A stretch of DNA of 64,000 bases from Channallabes apus (lineage: Eukaryota > Chordata > Actinopteri > Siluriformes > Clariidae): assembly GCA_030522415.1 (NCBI GenBank), contig CM060104.1:24758325-24822324 (forward strand), in the 5' to 3' direction. The position numbers were made by a program, and so were the translations under genes. Below are positions 55,114 through 63,894 of this stretch, piece after piece. The notes below the pieces were generated by a model. The model made no database searches. It saw only the letters and a list, made by a program, of their open reading frames with translations, and was not told the origin of the DNA. The number at the start of each line of letters is the position of its first letter. The first letter of the stretch is position 1.

Positions 55114-55753
55114 CAATTCGCCATGCATTCCCGCATTGATAATCAGCGATATTTTATAAGGAGATTTAGGGATTTTGAGGATTTCTACTTAATTTTATAT
55201 TCATTAGTTCGTTCATACTATTTGAAACTTCTCGGATGTTTTTTTAGTGTGACAGTGCTTTAGATGGAGCAGATCTATGCTAAAACAATGTAATGACCCA
55301 TCCTGAGGATATAAATCTTTATTATTGTGTTTGAATAAAGACATCACTATGCAGATGTTACACCCCGTGTAGTTACCGAAACAAGACATAATCGTGTTGT
55401 TTGGTTCGGTTATGACATATCATAGTTTATTATCTGCTGTGGTAGATCTGATTATTTATTCAAACACAATAATAAAGCTTTATATCCTCAGAAGGGGTCA
55501 TTACATTGTTTTAGAGATAATTTCACGAAAGCGAGTTCAGAACTAATCTAAAGCACTGTCACACTAAAAAAACATCCGAGAAGTTCAGAAGCTTCAAATA
55601 GAATGAACGAACTAATGAATTTTCTCAAAACGTTATAAAATTAAGTAGAGACTTAGTGACTCCCCTTAGAGACTCTGTAGTAGGTTTTCTCAGTTGAATA
55701 TAAAAAATATATATATACCGCTGATTATCAACGCGGGAATGAATGGTGCATTG
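55114..55753. repeat. Long inverted repeat (foldback) element, 640 bp
   Basis: The left arm (about 55114-55353) and right arm (about 55450-55753) are inverted copies. Matching blocks include CATTCCCGC...TTGATAATCAGCG, CTACTTAATTTTATA, TCATTAGTTCGTTCAT, CTTCTCGGATGTTTTTTTAG, TGTGACAGTGCTTTAGAT, AAAACAATGTAATGACCC and TATTATTGTGTTTGAATAAA. The right arm carries extra segments of 20-40 bp. The ~95-bp centre contains a further stem (CCGAAACAAGACA / TGTTGTTTGGTTCGG). No coding capacity. Confidence 0.85.
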
Positions 55754-55916
55754 CCCAAGTGCAAGTTGATCTTGGAGCTAAACTATTTGCTTTGCGTGAA
55801 AGCGCCATCTAGCGATCATTGCGTGTCAGCAACAGCTTCCCATTCAAAACAATAGGCGGTCAAATGACCGGTGAACCGCGTTAAGAGTAGGTGACACTGG
55901 CTCAGCGCTTCTAGTG

Positions 55917-56221
55917 TTAAAGGTCACCGCGTTAGAGATCTCCACTTGTCACGGGGGCAGACAGAGGGGTCACCTGGACCGCAGATCCTCTCACGGTTAT
56001 TCCGCTCTTCATGACTGAACTCACAACGTTTATCTTTTTTAAAAACACCACCACCGCTCTGTTCATCCAGGAGGCTGAGTAGATGTTCTCACACCGACCT
56101 GCTCTCCCACCGCTAACAACAGTACTCCGCTATCCGGGACGCACCTGACGCCATTCCAGAGAGACAAACTTGTGCCACGCCTACTGTCTTTCACTATAAA
56201 GTTTTAACTTTAATATTTCAA
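55917..56221 (-). mobile_element. Tx1-clade LINE 5' UTR and ORF1 start
   Basis: The minus strand gives a short 5' UTR next to (TC)n, then SLWNGVRCVPDSGVLLLAVG and MNRAVVVFLKK, homologous to the ORF1 starts at 12430 and 4001. It stops at TTAA (55917-55920), where the piggyBac-like element interrupts it, and continues at 49229. The ORF has small frameshifts. Confidence 0.75.
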
Positions 56222-56282
56222 ATCAAGAGATAGAGGGAGAGAGGAAGAGAGACAGAGAGAGAGACAGAGAGAGGAAGAGAGG
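56222..56282. repeat. (GA)n tract between two Tx1-clade LINE copies
   Basis: A GA/GGA/GACA tract. To its left is the 5' end of one minus-strand Tx1-clade copy; to its right is the 3' end of another. Confidence 0.85.
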
Positions 56283-56521
56283 TTTTGAGGTTTTAAACTC
56301 ACTTTATTATTACAAATTAGAAAAAGGGGGGACTAATTTTACAATTTATATACAAAATTACATATTATATACATATATACACATATACACACATTTCACA
56401 TACACACAAACAACATGCACACACTCATACGTGCACCCATACACAATATATAAACATTTTTTTTTTTTAATTTAGGAAAAAACCCGTGCCCCTCCACCCC
56501 ACCAACAAATTCGACTTTTTT
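56283..56521 (-). mobile_element. Tx1-clade LINE 3' UTR fragment
   Basis: On the plus strand it starts GAGGTTTTAAACTCACTTTA, the same terminal block as at 10855-10875, so on the element strand it ends AATAAAGTGAGTTTAAAACC next to (TC)n. It is truncated at 56521 by the sushi-type LTR. Confidence 0.75.
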
Positions 56522-56588
56522 TGTCATGCACACTCAATCTGCGCCTGGCACTAGGACCCGGAAGTAAGGCGGGCGTCAAACCAGGAAG

Positions 56589-56596
56589 TATAAAAG
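56589..56596 (+). promoter_or_regulatory. LTR TATA box
   Basis: TATAAAAG. The same box is conserved in the LTR fragment at 50142-50149. It predicts transcription starting near 56617-56621. Confidence 0.75.
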
Positions 56597-56619
56597 AGGT
56601 AAACAAATGATGGCTTACC

Positions 56620-56630
56620 GCTCAGTCATT
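56620..56630 (+). promoter_or_regulatory. Self-priming segment at the predicted RNA 5' end
   Basis: GCTCAGTCATT, beginning 31 bp after the start of the TATA box. It is the exact complement of 56908-56918 just after the LTR. In Tf1 and related elements the first ~11 nt of the RNA anneal to the primer-binding site and prime reverse transcription after cleavage. Confidence 0.7.
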
Positions 56631-56907
56631 GAGTTCGGCCCATGTCGGTTCAGGTTGGCGTTCATCAAACCGTGAGTACTCACTATATTTTGGTTGTTGC
56701 TTCTCATCGTTGTGTGTGTATTTATAGGACGCGGGTTAAATTTGTGTTTTTCCCTTGCTCCCCTTTCGTGAGAGTCCTTAAACTAAATCGCGTGGTTATC
56801 CTGCCTACTCGCTGTTTCTCCGCGTTTGGGTTTACCATCCACGCTACATTGGGCTAACCGCTAAAGCTACATCTTCTGGTCACCTCAGGTTAGTTCATCT
56901 CTGACAG

Positions 56908-56918
56908 AATGACTGAGC
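56908..56918 (+). promoter_or_regulatory. Self-complementary primer-binding site
   Basis: AATGACTGAGC, one base after the LTR end and overlapping the gag start codon (56909). It matches the complement of 56620-56630 over all 11 bases. There is no space for a separate tRNA primer site between LTR and gag. Confidence 0.7.
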
Positions 56919-57925
56919 CAAAAGCGGTAAACCCAGCGGATCATGCGCGCCTATGCGACGTGGTAGATCAGCATGCTGTGCTCATCAACCAGCTGACCGC
57001 GGAGCTCGCTACTCTGCGCCAGGGTGTCCAAGACGTTGCGGCCTTGCGCCGCAAGGTGGCGGAGCTCAGGCAGGAGAACGTGGATCTGCGGGTGGCTGTT
57101 GAGGCTGCTACGCCGCACCAACCCCCCCCCCCCCCCACTGATGTTTTTCCTGCACTTCCAGAAAAATGGAATGGCACGGACGGGAGATGTGATGTATTTT
57201 TGACAGCACTCGATCTGGTGTTTGAGTTTAATTCCACCAAGTACTCCACCGATCGGCTACGCATCGCTCTCCTGGTCTCGTTGCTAACAGGGCAGGCAGC
57301 TGAGTGGGCCACGGCAGTCCTTCTGCCAGACTCTGACACCGCCCATTCTTACAATGAATTCACCCGCCAGCTCAGATTGACTTTCGAACATCCAGCGGGC
57401 GAGGTGGAGACCGACACTAAACTCTACCACCTGCGGCAGGGAGGATCGTCTGTGAGCCAGTATGCAGCAGAATTCCGGACCCTCGCCATACAGACCAACT
57501 GGGGAGACGCCGCGCTCCGGACGTCCTTCTACGAGGGACTGGCTTCCTGCATCAAGGACGAGCTCGCCGGGCGAGAACTTCCCGCCACACTCGAGGGACT
57601 GATCCAGCTGTCTCTGCGGATCGATCAGCGCCTTCTGTCTCACCCGAAGCCAGCCCCAAGAACCCTGCCGCCTGCACCCACCTTCTCCGACACCACCCCA
57701 CGACCACATGCAGCTTTCACCACCGCAAACACTGGATCTGTCGGATCTCCACCTCCTGTCGTGGTTGACACCGGAGCCGGGGAACCCATGCAATTAGGGC
57801 GCGCCTCCCTAACCGTAGCCGAGCGTGCACGTTGTTTCAGAGAGGGCCTGTGCGCATATTGTGGGTCCGCAGAACATCACCGGGCGATCTGTCCACTGCG
57901 TCCGGGAAACGCCCACCCCCGGTGA
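56909..57925 (+). CDS. gag: Gag polyprotein of the sushi-type retrotransposon
   Basis: The 338-codon structural protein is intact from ATG to TGA. A coiled-coil-like N-terminus (about residues 10-65, heptad Leu/Val with LRKVAELRQENVDLRVAV) is followed by a Pro run and the capsid-type region (FPALPEKWNGTDGRCDVFL, TGQAAEWATAVLL, LRQGGSSVSQYAAEFRTLA). A CX2CX4HX4C zinc knuckle lies at residues 315-328. The layout parallels PEG10/RTL-type Gag. It is the only complete ORF of this element. The start is chosen because it sits next to the LTR and the primer site. Confidence 0.85.
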   Translation: MTEPKAVNPADHARLCDVVDQHAVLINQLTAELATLRQGVQDVAALRRKVAELRQENVDLRVAVEAATPHQPPPPPTDVFPALPEKWNGTDGRCDVFLTALDLVFEFNSTKYSTDRLRIALLVSLLTGQAAEWATAVLLPDSDTAHSYNEFTRQLRLTFEHPAGEVETDTKLYHLRQGGSSVSQYAAEFRTLAIQTNWGDAALRTSFYEGLASCIKDELAGRELPATLEGLIQLSLRIDQRLLSHPKPAPRTLPPAPTFSDTTPRPHAAFTTANTGSVGSPPPVVVDTGAGEPMQLGRASLTVAERARCFREGLCAYCGSAEHHRAICPLRPGNAHPR

Positions 57926-57947
57926 GCGGAGGGAGAGACTCACCGGG
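57904..57947 (+). promoter_or_regulatory. gag-pol -1 frameshift signal
   Basis: The slippery heptamer GGGAAAC (57904-57910) is in register G_GGA_AAC with the gag frame. After a 7-nt spacer a perfect 9-bp GC-rich stem follows (CCCGGTGAG 57918-57926 with CTCACCGGG 57939-57947, 12-nt loop). Loop GGAG could pair with CTCC at 57952-57955 to form a pseudoknot. The -1 frame enters the protease frame. The same heptamer is used in PEG10. Confidence 0.8.
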
Positions 57948-58557
57948 CCCACTCCTGATCTCCACCACTACCGACGCCACCATCTCTCGACTTACGGTTC
58001 AGGTATCCCTTCAGATTGGCCACAAACGAGTCCAAAGTACTGCGTTCATCGACTCCGGGGCAGCAGGTAACTTCATTGACTCTTCTTATGCCAAGAAACT
58101 GGGGGTAAAATTTGAGACGTTATCCCAGCCCTTTCGGATTACCTCCGTCGACGGTCGGCCCCTATCTACCAGCCCAATCACCACCCAAACTCAACCCATC
58201 ACCCTCCTCATTGATCAGCACCAGGAACAACTTAGGTTTCACGTCACCTCCATCTCGTCTCCTCGCATCATCCTAGGACACCCGTGGCTTCTGCAACATG
58301 ACCCCCTCATCTCCTGGACACAACATCGGATTTTACAATGGGGCGCGACCTGTACCGAACTATGCCTAAGGGCATCGGCTGGGACGTGCTCTAGGGAGTC
58401 CGAGGCCCCCGACGTCGACACCCCGAGACCTATAGGGACCTGGCAGAGGTCTTCTGCAAGCGACGGGCTACCCACCTTCCTCCACACCACTCGTACGACC
58501 TCGCCATCGACCTTCAACCAGGTACAGTCCCACCCCGCGGCCACCTCTATTCATTAA
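57905..58557 (+). pseudogene. pol: Protease region of pol
   Basis: Entered by -1 frameshifting from gag. It contains the aspartic protease motif FIDSGAAGNFID (DSG at 58051-58059) and the later ILGHPWLLQHDPLISW. The frame remains open to 58557, but the true continuation toward RT moves to another frame before about 58425, so the polyprotein is broken between PR and RT. Confidence 0.75.
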
Positions 58558-59690
58558 CATCTACTGAGACGCAGGCTATGGAGGAATACATAACCAACGC
58601 CCTGGTACAGGGTACCATCAGGCCCTCCTCCTCGCCTGCTGCCGCGGGGTTCTTCTTCGTAAAGAAGAGAGGCGGCGAACTTCGTCCATGTGTCGACTAT
58701 CGGGGGCTCAATAACATCACTATCAAGAACCGGCACCCTCTGCCTCTTACCAACTCTGCCCTGGACGCCCTCTCTGGTGCCACCATCTTTACTAAGTTGG
58801 ACCTTCGGAGCGCCTACAACTTGGTGCGCATCAGAGAGGGCGATGAGTGGAAGACAGCCTTCACCACCCCGACCGGACATTATGAAAACCTAGTCATTCC
58901 CTTCGGACTGTGCAATGCCACCGCCGCTTTTCAACACTTCATTAATGATGTTCTTCGGGACATGTTAGGGCGGTGGGCATTTGCTTATTTGGACGACATC
59001 CTTATTTATTCACGCACCATTGAAGAACATATCCAGCACGTCAGGGCGGTTCTAAAGAGATTACTCACCCATCAACTGTACTGTAAGTTGGAAAAGTGCG
59101 CTTTTCACGAGCGCTCCACCACGTTCCTGGGTTTTGTCATCTCGCCCCAGGGTGTGGCCATGGACCCGCAGAAGCTAGAGGTTGTGCGTCATTGGCCCCT
59201 ACCCAAGACCCTCAAGCAGCTTCAACGGTTTCTCGGGTTTGCGAATTTCTATCGTCGCTTTATCCGGGACTACAGTACAGTTGCCGCCCCACTAACCGCC
59301 CTGACCCGTCCCTCATCTCTCCCTTTTCACCTCAACCCTGCAGCTGTCTCCGCTTTCAAGACACTTTGTCACTGCTTCACCACCGCACCGATTCTCCTTC
59401 ATCCTGACGTCAGTAAATCATTCGTTGTGGAGGTGGATGCTTCAGATGTGGGCGCTGGAGCCATCCTCTCCCAACGAGGTCCAGATCAGAAACTACACCC
59501 ATGTAGTTTCTTCTCCAGAAAATTTGATTCCACTCAGCAGCGATACGGGGTAGGGGATCGCGAGCTGCTGGCCATAAAGTGGGCTCTGGAGGAATGGCGT
59601 CACTGGCTCCAGGGCACCAGAGAGCCATTCATAATCTGGACGGACCATCAAAACCTTATCACCATCCGGCGCGGTGGGCTTTATTTTTCG
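58425..59690 (+). pseudogene. pol: Reverse transcriptase and RNase H part of pol
   Basis: The frame is open from about 58425 to 59819 and canonical to about 59690. RT blocks are [48 protein letters not shown] and [11 protein letters not shown] (YLDD at 58986-58997). RNase H shows [16 protein letters not shown] and [13 protein letters not shown]. After NLITI a small deletion shifts the frame, so the C-terminal RNase H part ([16 protein letters not shown]) is in the next frame. Confidence 0.85.
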
Positions 59691-60136
59691 AGACCTATGA
59701 TTTCCACCTCTCATACCGTCCGGGGTCCAAGAACACGAAAGCAGACGCCCTCTCCCGACAGCTGGAGTTGGACTTCCCCCGGGCGGACCCCGCGCCTGTC
59801 CTTCCCTCTTCCAGGATAATCGCCCCACTCCAACTAGACCTAGAAACGAGAGTTCGCCAGGCGCAGGCTACAGAGACTGAACCGGCAGGTGTGCCACCTG
59901 GACGACTCTTTGTGCCCGACGCTTTGAGATCAGAAGTCCTCCAGTGGGGACACTCCTCACCCATTTCAGGACATCCGGGCACAAGACGGACCCTCCAATT
60001 TCTTCAACGTGACTTCTGGTGGCCATCCATCACGAGGGACGTCCAAGAGTTCGTTCAGGCATGCCCAGTGTGCGCCAGGGCAAAGAACATCAATCAACCA
60101 GCCCCAGGTGAACTGCAGCCACTTCCAGTTCCTTGA
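59690..60136 (+). pseudogene. pol: RNase H C-terminus and integrase zinc-binding domain
   Basis: Contains [20 protein letters not shown] and ADALSRQ, then the HHCC domain of integrase: H in GHSSPISGHPGTRRTL and CC in FVQACPVCARAK. The frame ends in a stop after LQPLPVP, and the integrase core follows in a different frame. Confidence 0.75.
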
Positions 60137-60970
60137 CGGCCCTGACATTGCCGTCGACTTCATCACGGGCCTGCCGGCCTCCGAAGGAAAGGACACCATC
60201 CTAACAATCGTCGATCGGTTCTCTAAAGCCGTGCATCTGGTGGCTCTCGCCGGACTCCCGTCAGCCAAAATAACAGCAGAGCTGATTTTAGAGCACGTAG
60301 TCCGTCTGCATGAGTTCCCCAAGGACATCGTCTCGGACAGAGGGCCCCTGTTCACAGCCCGGTTCTGGAAGGCCTTCTGCCGTCTGATCAACTCCACCTG
60401 CAGTCTATCACCTGGATACCACCCACAGACTAACGGTCAGACGGAGTGGACCAACCAACAGCTGGAGCGCTATCTGAGATGCTTCATAGCAGATCGTCAG
60501 CGCTCCTGGGCACGCTACCTCATTTGGGCTGAACTGTCACACAACCTCCACACCTCCTCTGCCACCAACCTAAGCCCATTTGAGGTATGCCACGGTTTCC
60601 AACCCTCGATGTTCAACCACCCAGAACCGGAGGTTGATGTACCATCCGCCCAACAGTTGGTCCGCAGATGTCGGCGGCTATGGAATACAACCAACCGGGC
60701 AATCCAACGCACCAATGCCCGCTACACCCACCAACACCGCCGTCGACATCCCCCGGGACGATTGTACCATGTAGGTGACAAGGTATGGCTTTCTACAAAA
60801 AATCTCCACCTTCACACCGAATCAAGAATACTTTCACCCAGATTCATCGGACCATACCACATCACCCACAGGATCAACCCTGTCACCTACCGGCTCCAGC
60901 TGCCTGTGGCGCTCCGGATCCACCCAGTATTTCACCTGTCTCAATTCAAACCTTTCACCACCTCACCCAT
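60137..60970 (+). pseudogene. pol: Integrase catalytic core, 3' truncated
   Basis: The DDE core is complete: first D in DIAVDFITG, second D in DIVSDRGPLF, and E in YHPQTNGQTEWTNQQLERYL. The GPY-like C-terminal part (SPRFIGPYHITHRINPVTY, HPVFHLSQFKPF) ends at about 60970 in ATATGTATATATG repeats. The chromodomain expected in sushi-type integrases is missing. Confidence 0.8.
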
Positions 60971-61033
60971 GATATATATGTATATATGTATATAAAATTT
61001 TACATGTGAATCTGGTTGTAAAACATTTTTGAC

Positions 61034-61106
61034 TTCCCAGACCGGGAATCGAACTTGCGTTGCTGCGCTGAGAGCGCTGTATCCTAACCACTAGACCACG
61101 AAGGAT
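61034..61106 (-). pseudogene. tRNA-Glu(CTC)-like pseudogene
   Basis: On the minus strand the D arm and flank (GTGGTCTAGTGGTTAGGAT) and T loop (GTTCGATTCCCGG) match tRNA-Glu, with anticodon-loop CTC. The acceptor stem has two mismatches, the anticodon stem one (A-A) and the T stem about three, so it is unlikely to be a working tRNA. No CCA and no clear terminator T-run directly after it. Confidence 0.6.
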
Positions 61107-61108
61107 TA

Positions 61109-61358
61109 ATGGCTGCCATCTTGGAAATGCCGGCTATATACACGCGAAGCATTGTTTTTTTTCGGGATCTCACCAGGACATTTACAATGGTTAATTTGTA
61201 GTAACATATGTCTATAGCACAGGCGTTTAGTCAAACATATTTATACCGATCTTTTGCTGTTAATAAACAGAGACCTTTCTGACAGACAACGTGTGTGTGT
61301 GTGTGTGTGACTGAGTCATATAGATGACGGGAATAGGGCATCATACACGCGAAGCATT

Positions 61359-61393
<35 letters not shown>

Positions 61394-61509
61394 ACTGAGT
61401 CTCTCCTTATGTCAGAAAAGCTTACCGAAGCATAGCGCACTCGCCTCGTTACTAAACGAACTTTAGAAAAACTTTATAAATATGTAGTGCAAAAAAAGCA
61501 TGTACCTTA
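61109..61509. other. Short repeats between two tRNA-like sequences
   Basis: A phrase ACACGCGAAGCATTG occurs twice (61140 and 61347), with (GT)n at 61290-61309 and 61360-61391 following CTGAGT-flanked segments. This suggests a small local duplication. No gene. Confidence 0.5.
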
Positions 61510-61573
61510 AGCAGGAATCAAACCCGGGTCTCCCACATGAAAGCGCCAAATCCTAACCACTAGACCACCGCAC
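61510..61573 (-). pseudogene. tRNA-Glu(TTC)-like pseudogene
   Basis: The minus strand reads GGTGGTCTAGTGGTTAGGAT, then anticodon-loop TTC in GCGCTTTCATG, and GACCCGGGTTTGATTCC. The internal A and B boxes are well kept; acceptor and anticodon stems are not. It could also be the head of an unrecognised SINE. Confidence 0.55.
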
Positions 61574-61639
61574 TACTGCAACAAACAACACACCACACTC
61601 ATGTAGGCGCCATTTTGCTCCAGTGTAGAAAAACAATTG

Positions 61640-61877
61640 CAGACGGCTCTTTTTTCACTCGGGGCGGGTCTTTGCTAAAACACCAGTGTCAATCAACTGT
61701 AGTAGGAGCGGCATTTGAAAACGGCCTGATTTCAGAAGGGGCACCTTATATTATTAAATTAAAAGAAAATCGCTGGGTGGCTCTTTATCATTGTAGAGTG
61801 GTTGTGTACACACTCTCCTAACACACAATGCAGTCCAAACAGCTTGAAAAAGTCCATGTAGCACCGTAGGTGCCCTT
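61640..61877. mobile_element. Short fish interspersed repeat
   Basis: Blocks GGCGGGTCTTTGCTAAAACA, TTCAGAAGGGGCACCTTATA, GGGTGGCTCTTTATCATTGT and GCACCGTAGGTGCCC resemble a repeat commonly met in teleost DNA. Termini and class were not established. It ends where L2 copy 2 begins. Confidence 0.4.
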
Positions 61878-63281
61878 TAAGTAGGCTGGACTAACTGAGT
61901 GTGTCCAGGACATTAAAGATTGGATGACCAATAGCTTTCTTTTACTAAACTCAGATAAGACAGAGATATTACTGAAGGATGTACTGTTACTACCAGCTCG
62001 ACAGTAAAAGACCTTGGCGTAATATTAGACAGTAACTTGTCCTTTGAAAATCACATTTAAAATATCATAAAAACAGCCTTTTTCCATCTTAGAAATATTG
62101 CCAAACTTATGAGCATCTTATCCGTATCTGATGCATTCATGACCTCCAGACTGGACTATTGTAATGCATTACTAGGTGGTTGTCCTGCATCCTCAATAAA
62201 CAAGCTTCAGTTAGTCCAAAATGCAGCTGCCAGGGTTCTCACTAGATCCAGAAAATATGATCATATAACCTCAATATTATCATCCCTGCACTGGTTACCT
62301 GTTCAGTTTAGAATAAATTACAAAATAGTATTACTTACATACAAGGCCTTAAATGGTTTAGTTCCCACATACCTAACCAGTCTTCTGATACGCTACAATC
62401 CACCACGCACCTTAAGATCACAAAACTCCGGACTTTTGGTAATTACCAGAATTTCTAAATCTACATTTAGGTCATTTTCATATTTAGCTCCAAAGCCTTG
62501 GAATAGCCTTCCAGACAGTGTTCGGGGAGCAGACATGGTTTCCCAGTTCAAAAGTAGACTCAAGACGCATCTTTTTAATCTGGCATACACGTAATTCATC
62601 CCATAACCTGATACTCCATTACATCTATCCTGAATGGCAACTACGCTAATTCTCTCCATCTGTTCTGTATTTTTCTACCCATCCCGAGGCATCGGGAGAT
62701 TGTGCCAGCTTCAGTAGACAAAGGCCAACCCTGAAAGGTTCCTGAGGCATCCAGAGAAGGACCAGCTCCAACTGTATTCAGCTTTATGATGGTTGGAGCT
62801 ACACATGCTGCTCCTGTGCTTCCAGTGATCCAGACCTCATCTGCCCTCTGCACCTACTGACTCGTCCCTATGCTGAACTGGTCTTCATGTCAATTTAAAT
62901 AATTTCTGTCATATTGAACTTTCACCTGCACAACACACAAGATGTTATATCATTTCTATCTGTTATCACCCAAATGAGGATGGGTTCCCTGTTGAGTCTG
63001 GTTCCTCTCAAGGTTTCTTCCCAATGCCATCTCAGGGAGTTTTTCCTTGCCACCGTCGCCATCACCCTTGGCTTGCTCATCAGAGACATTTCATTCATCA
63101 TTCATTCGTCTCATTATTATCTAGACACATTTTTCTCACACATACACACTTCCAATTATTTTCTTTTCTAAAATTTTTTTTCATTTTTTTTTTTTCTTTC
63201 ATTTTTGTGAAACTGCTTTGAGACAATGACCATTGTTAAAAGCGCTATATAAATACAATTGAATTGAATTGAATTGAATTG
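61878..63281 (+). mobile_element. L2-clade LINE, 5' truncated, copy 2
   Basis: Aligned over its length with 39447-39840 plus 40261-41276 of copy 1, without the RTE-like insert. It carries the same internal deletion after GAGATATTACTGAAGGATG. It ends with (TTGAA)n at about 63258-63281. The open C-terminal part is at 62109-62594. Confidence 0.85.
62109..62594 (+). pseudogene. L2 ORF C-terminal remnant
   Basis: 161 open codons of the L2 C-terminal region: MTSRLDYCNALLGGCPAS, LHWLPVQFRINYKIVLLTYK, LRSQNSGLLVITRISKSTFR and WNSLPDSVRGADMVSQFKSR, then LFNLAYT and a stop. It lacks RT and endonuclease. Confidence 0.8.
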
Positions 63282-63720
63282 GTGCGTTTAGCCGAACGAA
63301 TCATCCGCACCGAGCTCCCTGACCTACACTCAATCTACACCAAGCGGTGCTGGATCAAGAAGGCCAGGAAGGTCGTGAAGGACCTCAGCCATCCCAACAA
63401 TGGACTGTTCACTCTGTTGCGGTCTGGGAAGCGATTCCGCTCCATGAAGGCCAACACAGAGAGACTGAGGAGGAGCTTCTTCCCGCAGGCGATAAGGTCT
63501 CTCAACCATACCACCATACAGAACTAATACAATCTTTTAACATCCATGGACACTATGGACAAATCCACACACATCTACAGTCACATCTACACTTACATGT
63601 TTACGTTTACACTCTGGACCATTGCACAAAGTCACTTTAATAAGGCACCTTAGTAAGACACTTTTTTTTATTCATATTTGCACACCATCTTCTTTCACCA
63701 ATTTCTTTCACAAAATTTCT
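63282..63720 (+). mobile_element. Rex1-A LINE 3' fragment
   Basis: Plus strand. It encodes VRLAERIIRTELPDLHSIYT and FTLLRSGKRFRSMKANTERL, then FFPQAIRSLN, the C-terminus of Rex1-A (compare 46340-46130 minus), followed by part of the 3' UTR. It starts directly at the (TTGAA)n tail of L2 copy 2, 5' truncated. Confidence 0.75.
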
Positions 63721-63734
63721 TCAATGTTCTATTC

Positions 63735-63857
63735 ATTCATTCATCTTCTATACCGCTTTATCCTGTATTTAGGGTCGCGGGGACCTGGAGCCTATCCCAG
63801 GAGACTCTGGGCACGAGGCAGGGTACACCCTGGACAGCGTGCCAATCCATCGCAGAG

Positions 63858-63894
<37 letters not shown>

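Larger units (their letters stand above)
49234..55916. mobile_element. piggyBac-like element (6.7 kb with nested insertions)
   Basis: Termini are CACTAGAAGTGCAGAGC (49234) and, on the other strand, CACTAGAAGCGCTGAGC (from 55916). Both are bounded by TTAA (49230-49233 and 55917-55920), the piggyBac target. Subterminal TCATTTGACCGC motifs occur at both ends (49253-49264 and on the complement near 55856-55868). It splits a Tx1-clade ORF1 exactly at TTAA. No piggyBac transposase remains; the interior is filled by other transposons, so the original element was probably short and non-autonomous. Confidence 0.8.
56522..56906 (+). repeat. 5' LTR (385 bp)
   Basis: It starts TGTCA and ends TGACA, 5-bp inverted ends. 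It holds a TATA box and, about 30 bp downstream, the predicted RNA start. A shorter relative is at 50102-50396. No 3' LTR is present in the window. Confidence 0.75.
56522..60970 (+). mobile_element. Sushi-type (chromovirus) Ty3/gypsy retrotransposon, 3' truncated
   Basis: It has a 5' LTR, a gag with a CCHC knuckle, then protease, RT, RNase H and integrase remnants in the normal gypsy order. It ends inside the integrase C-terminal region at about 60970, before the expected chromodomain and 3' LTR. The gag shape, the -1 frameshift design and the self-priming arrangement match the sushi group, the source of vertebrate domesticated genes such as PEG10. Three frame breaks in pol make this copy inactive. 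Confidence 0.85.

Noticed and set aside
61034..61573. Functional tRNA-Glu genes
   Set aside because: Acceptor, anticodon and T stems contain several mismatches.
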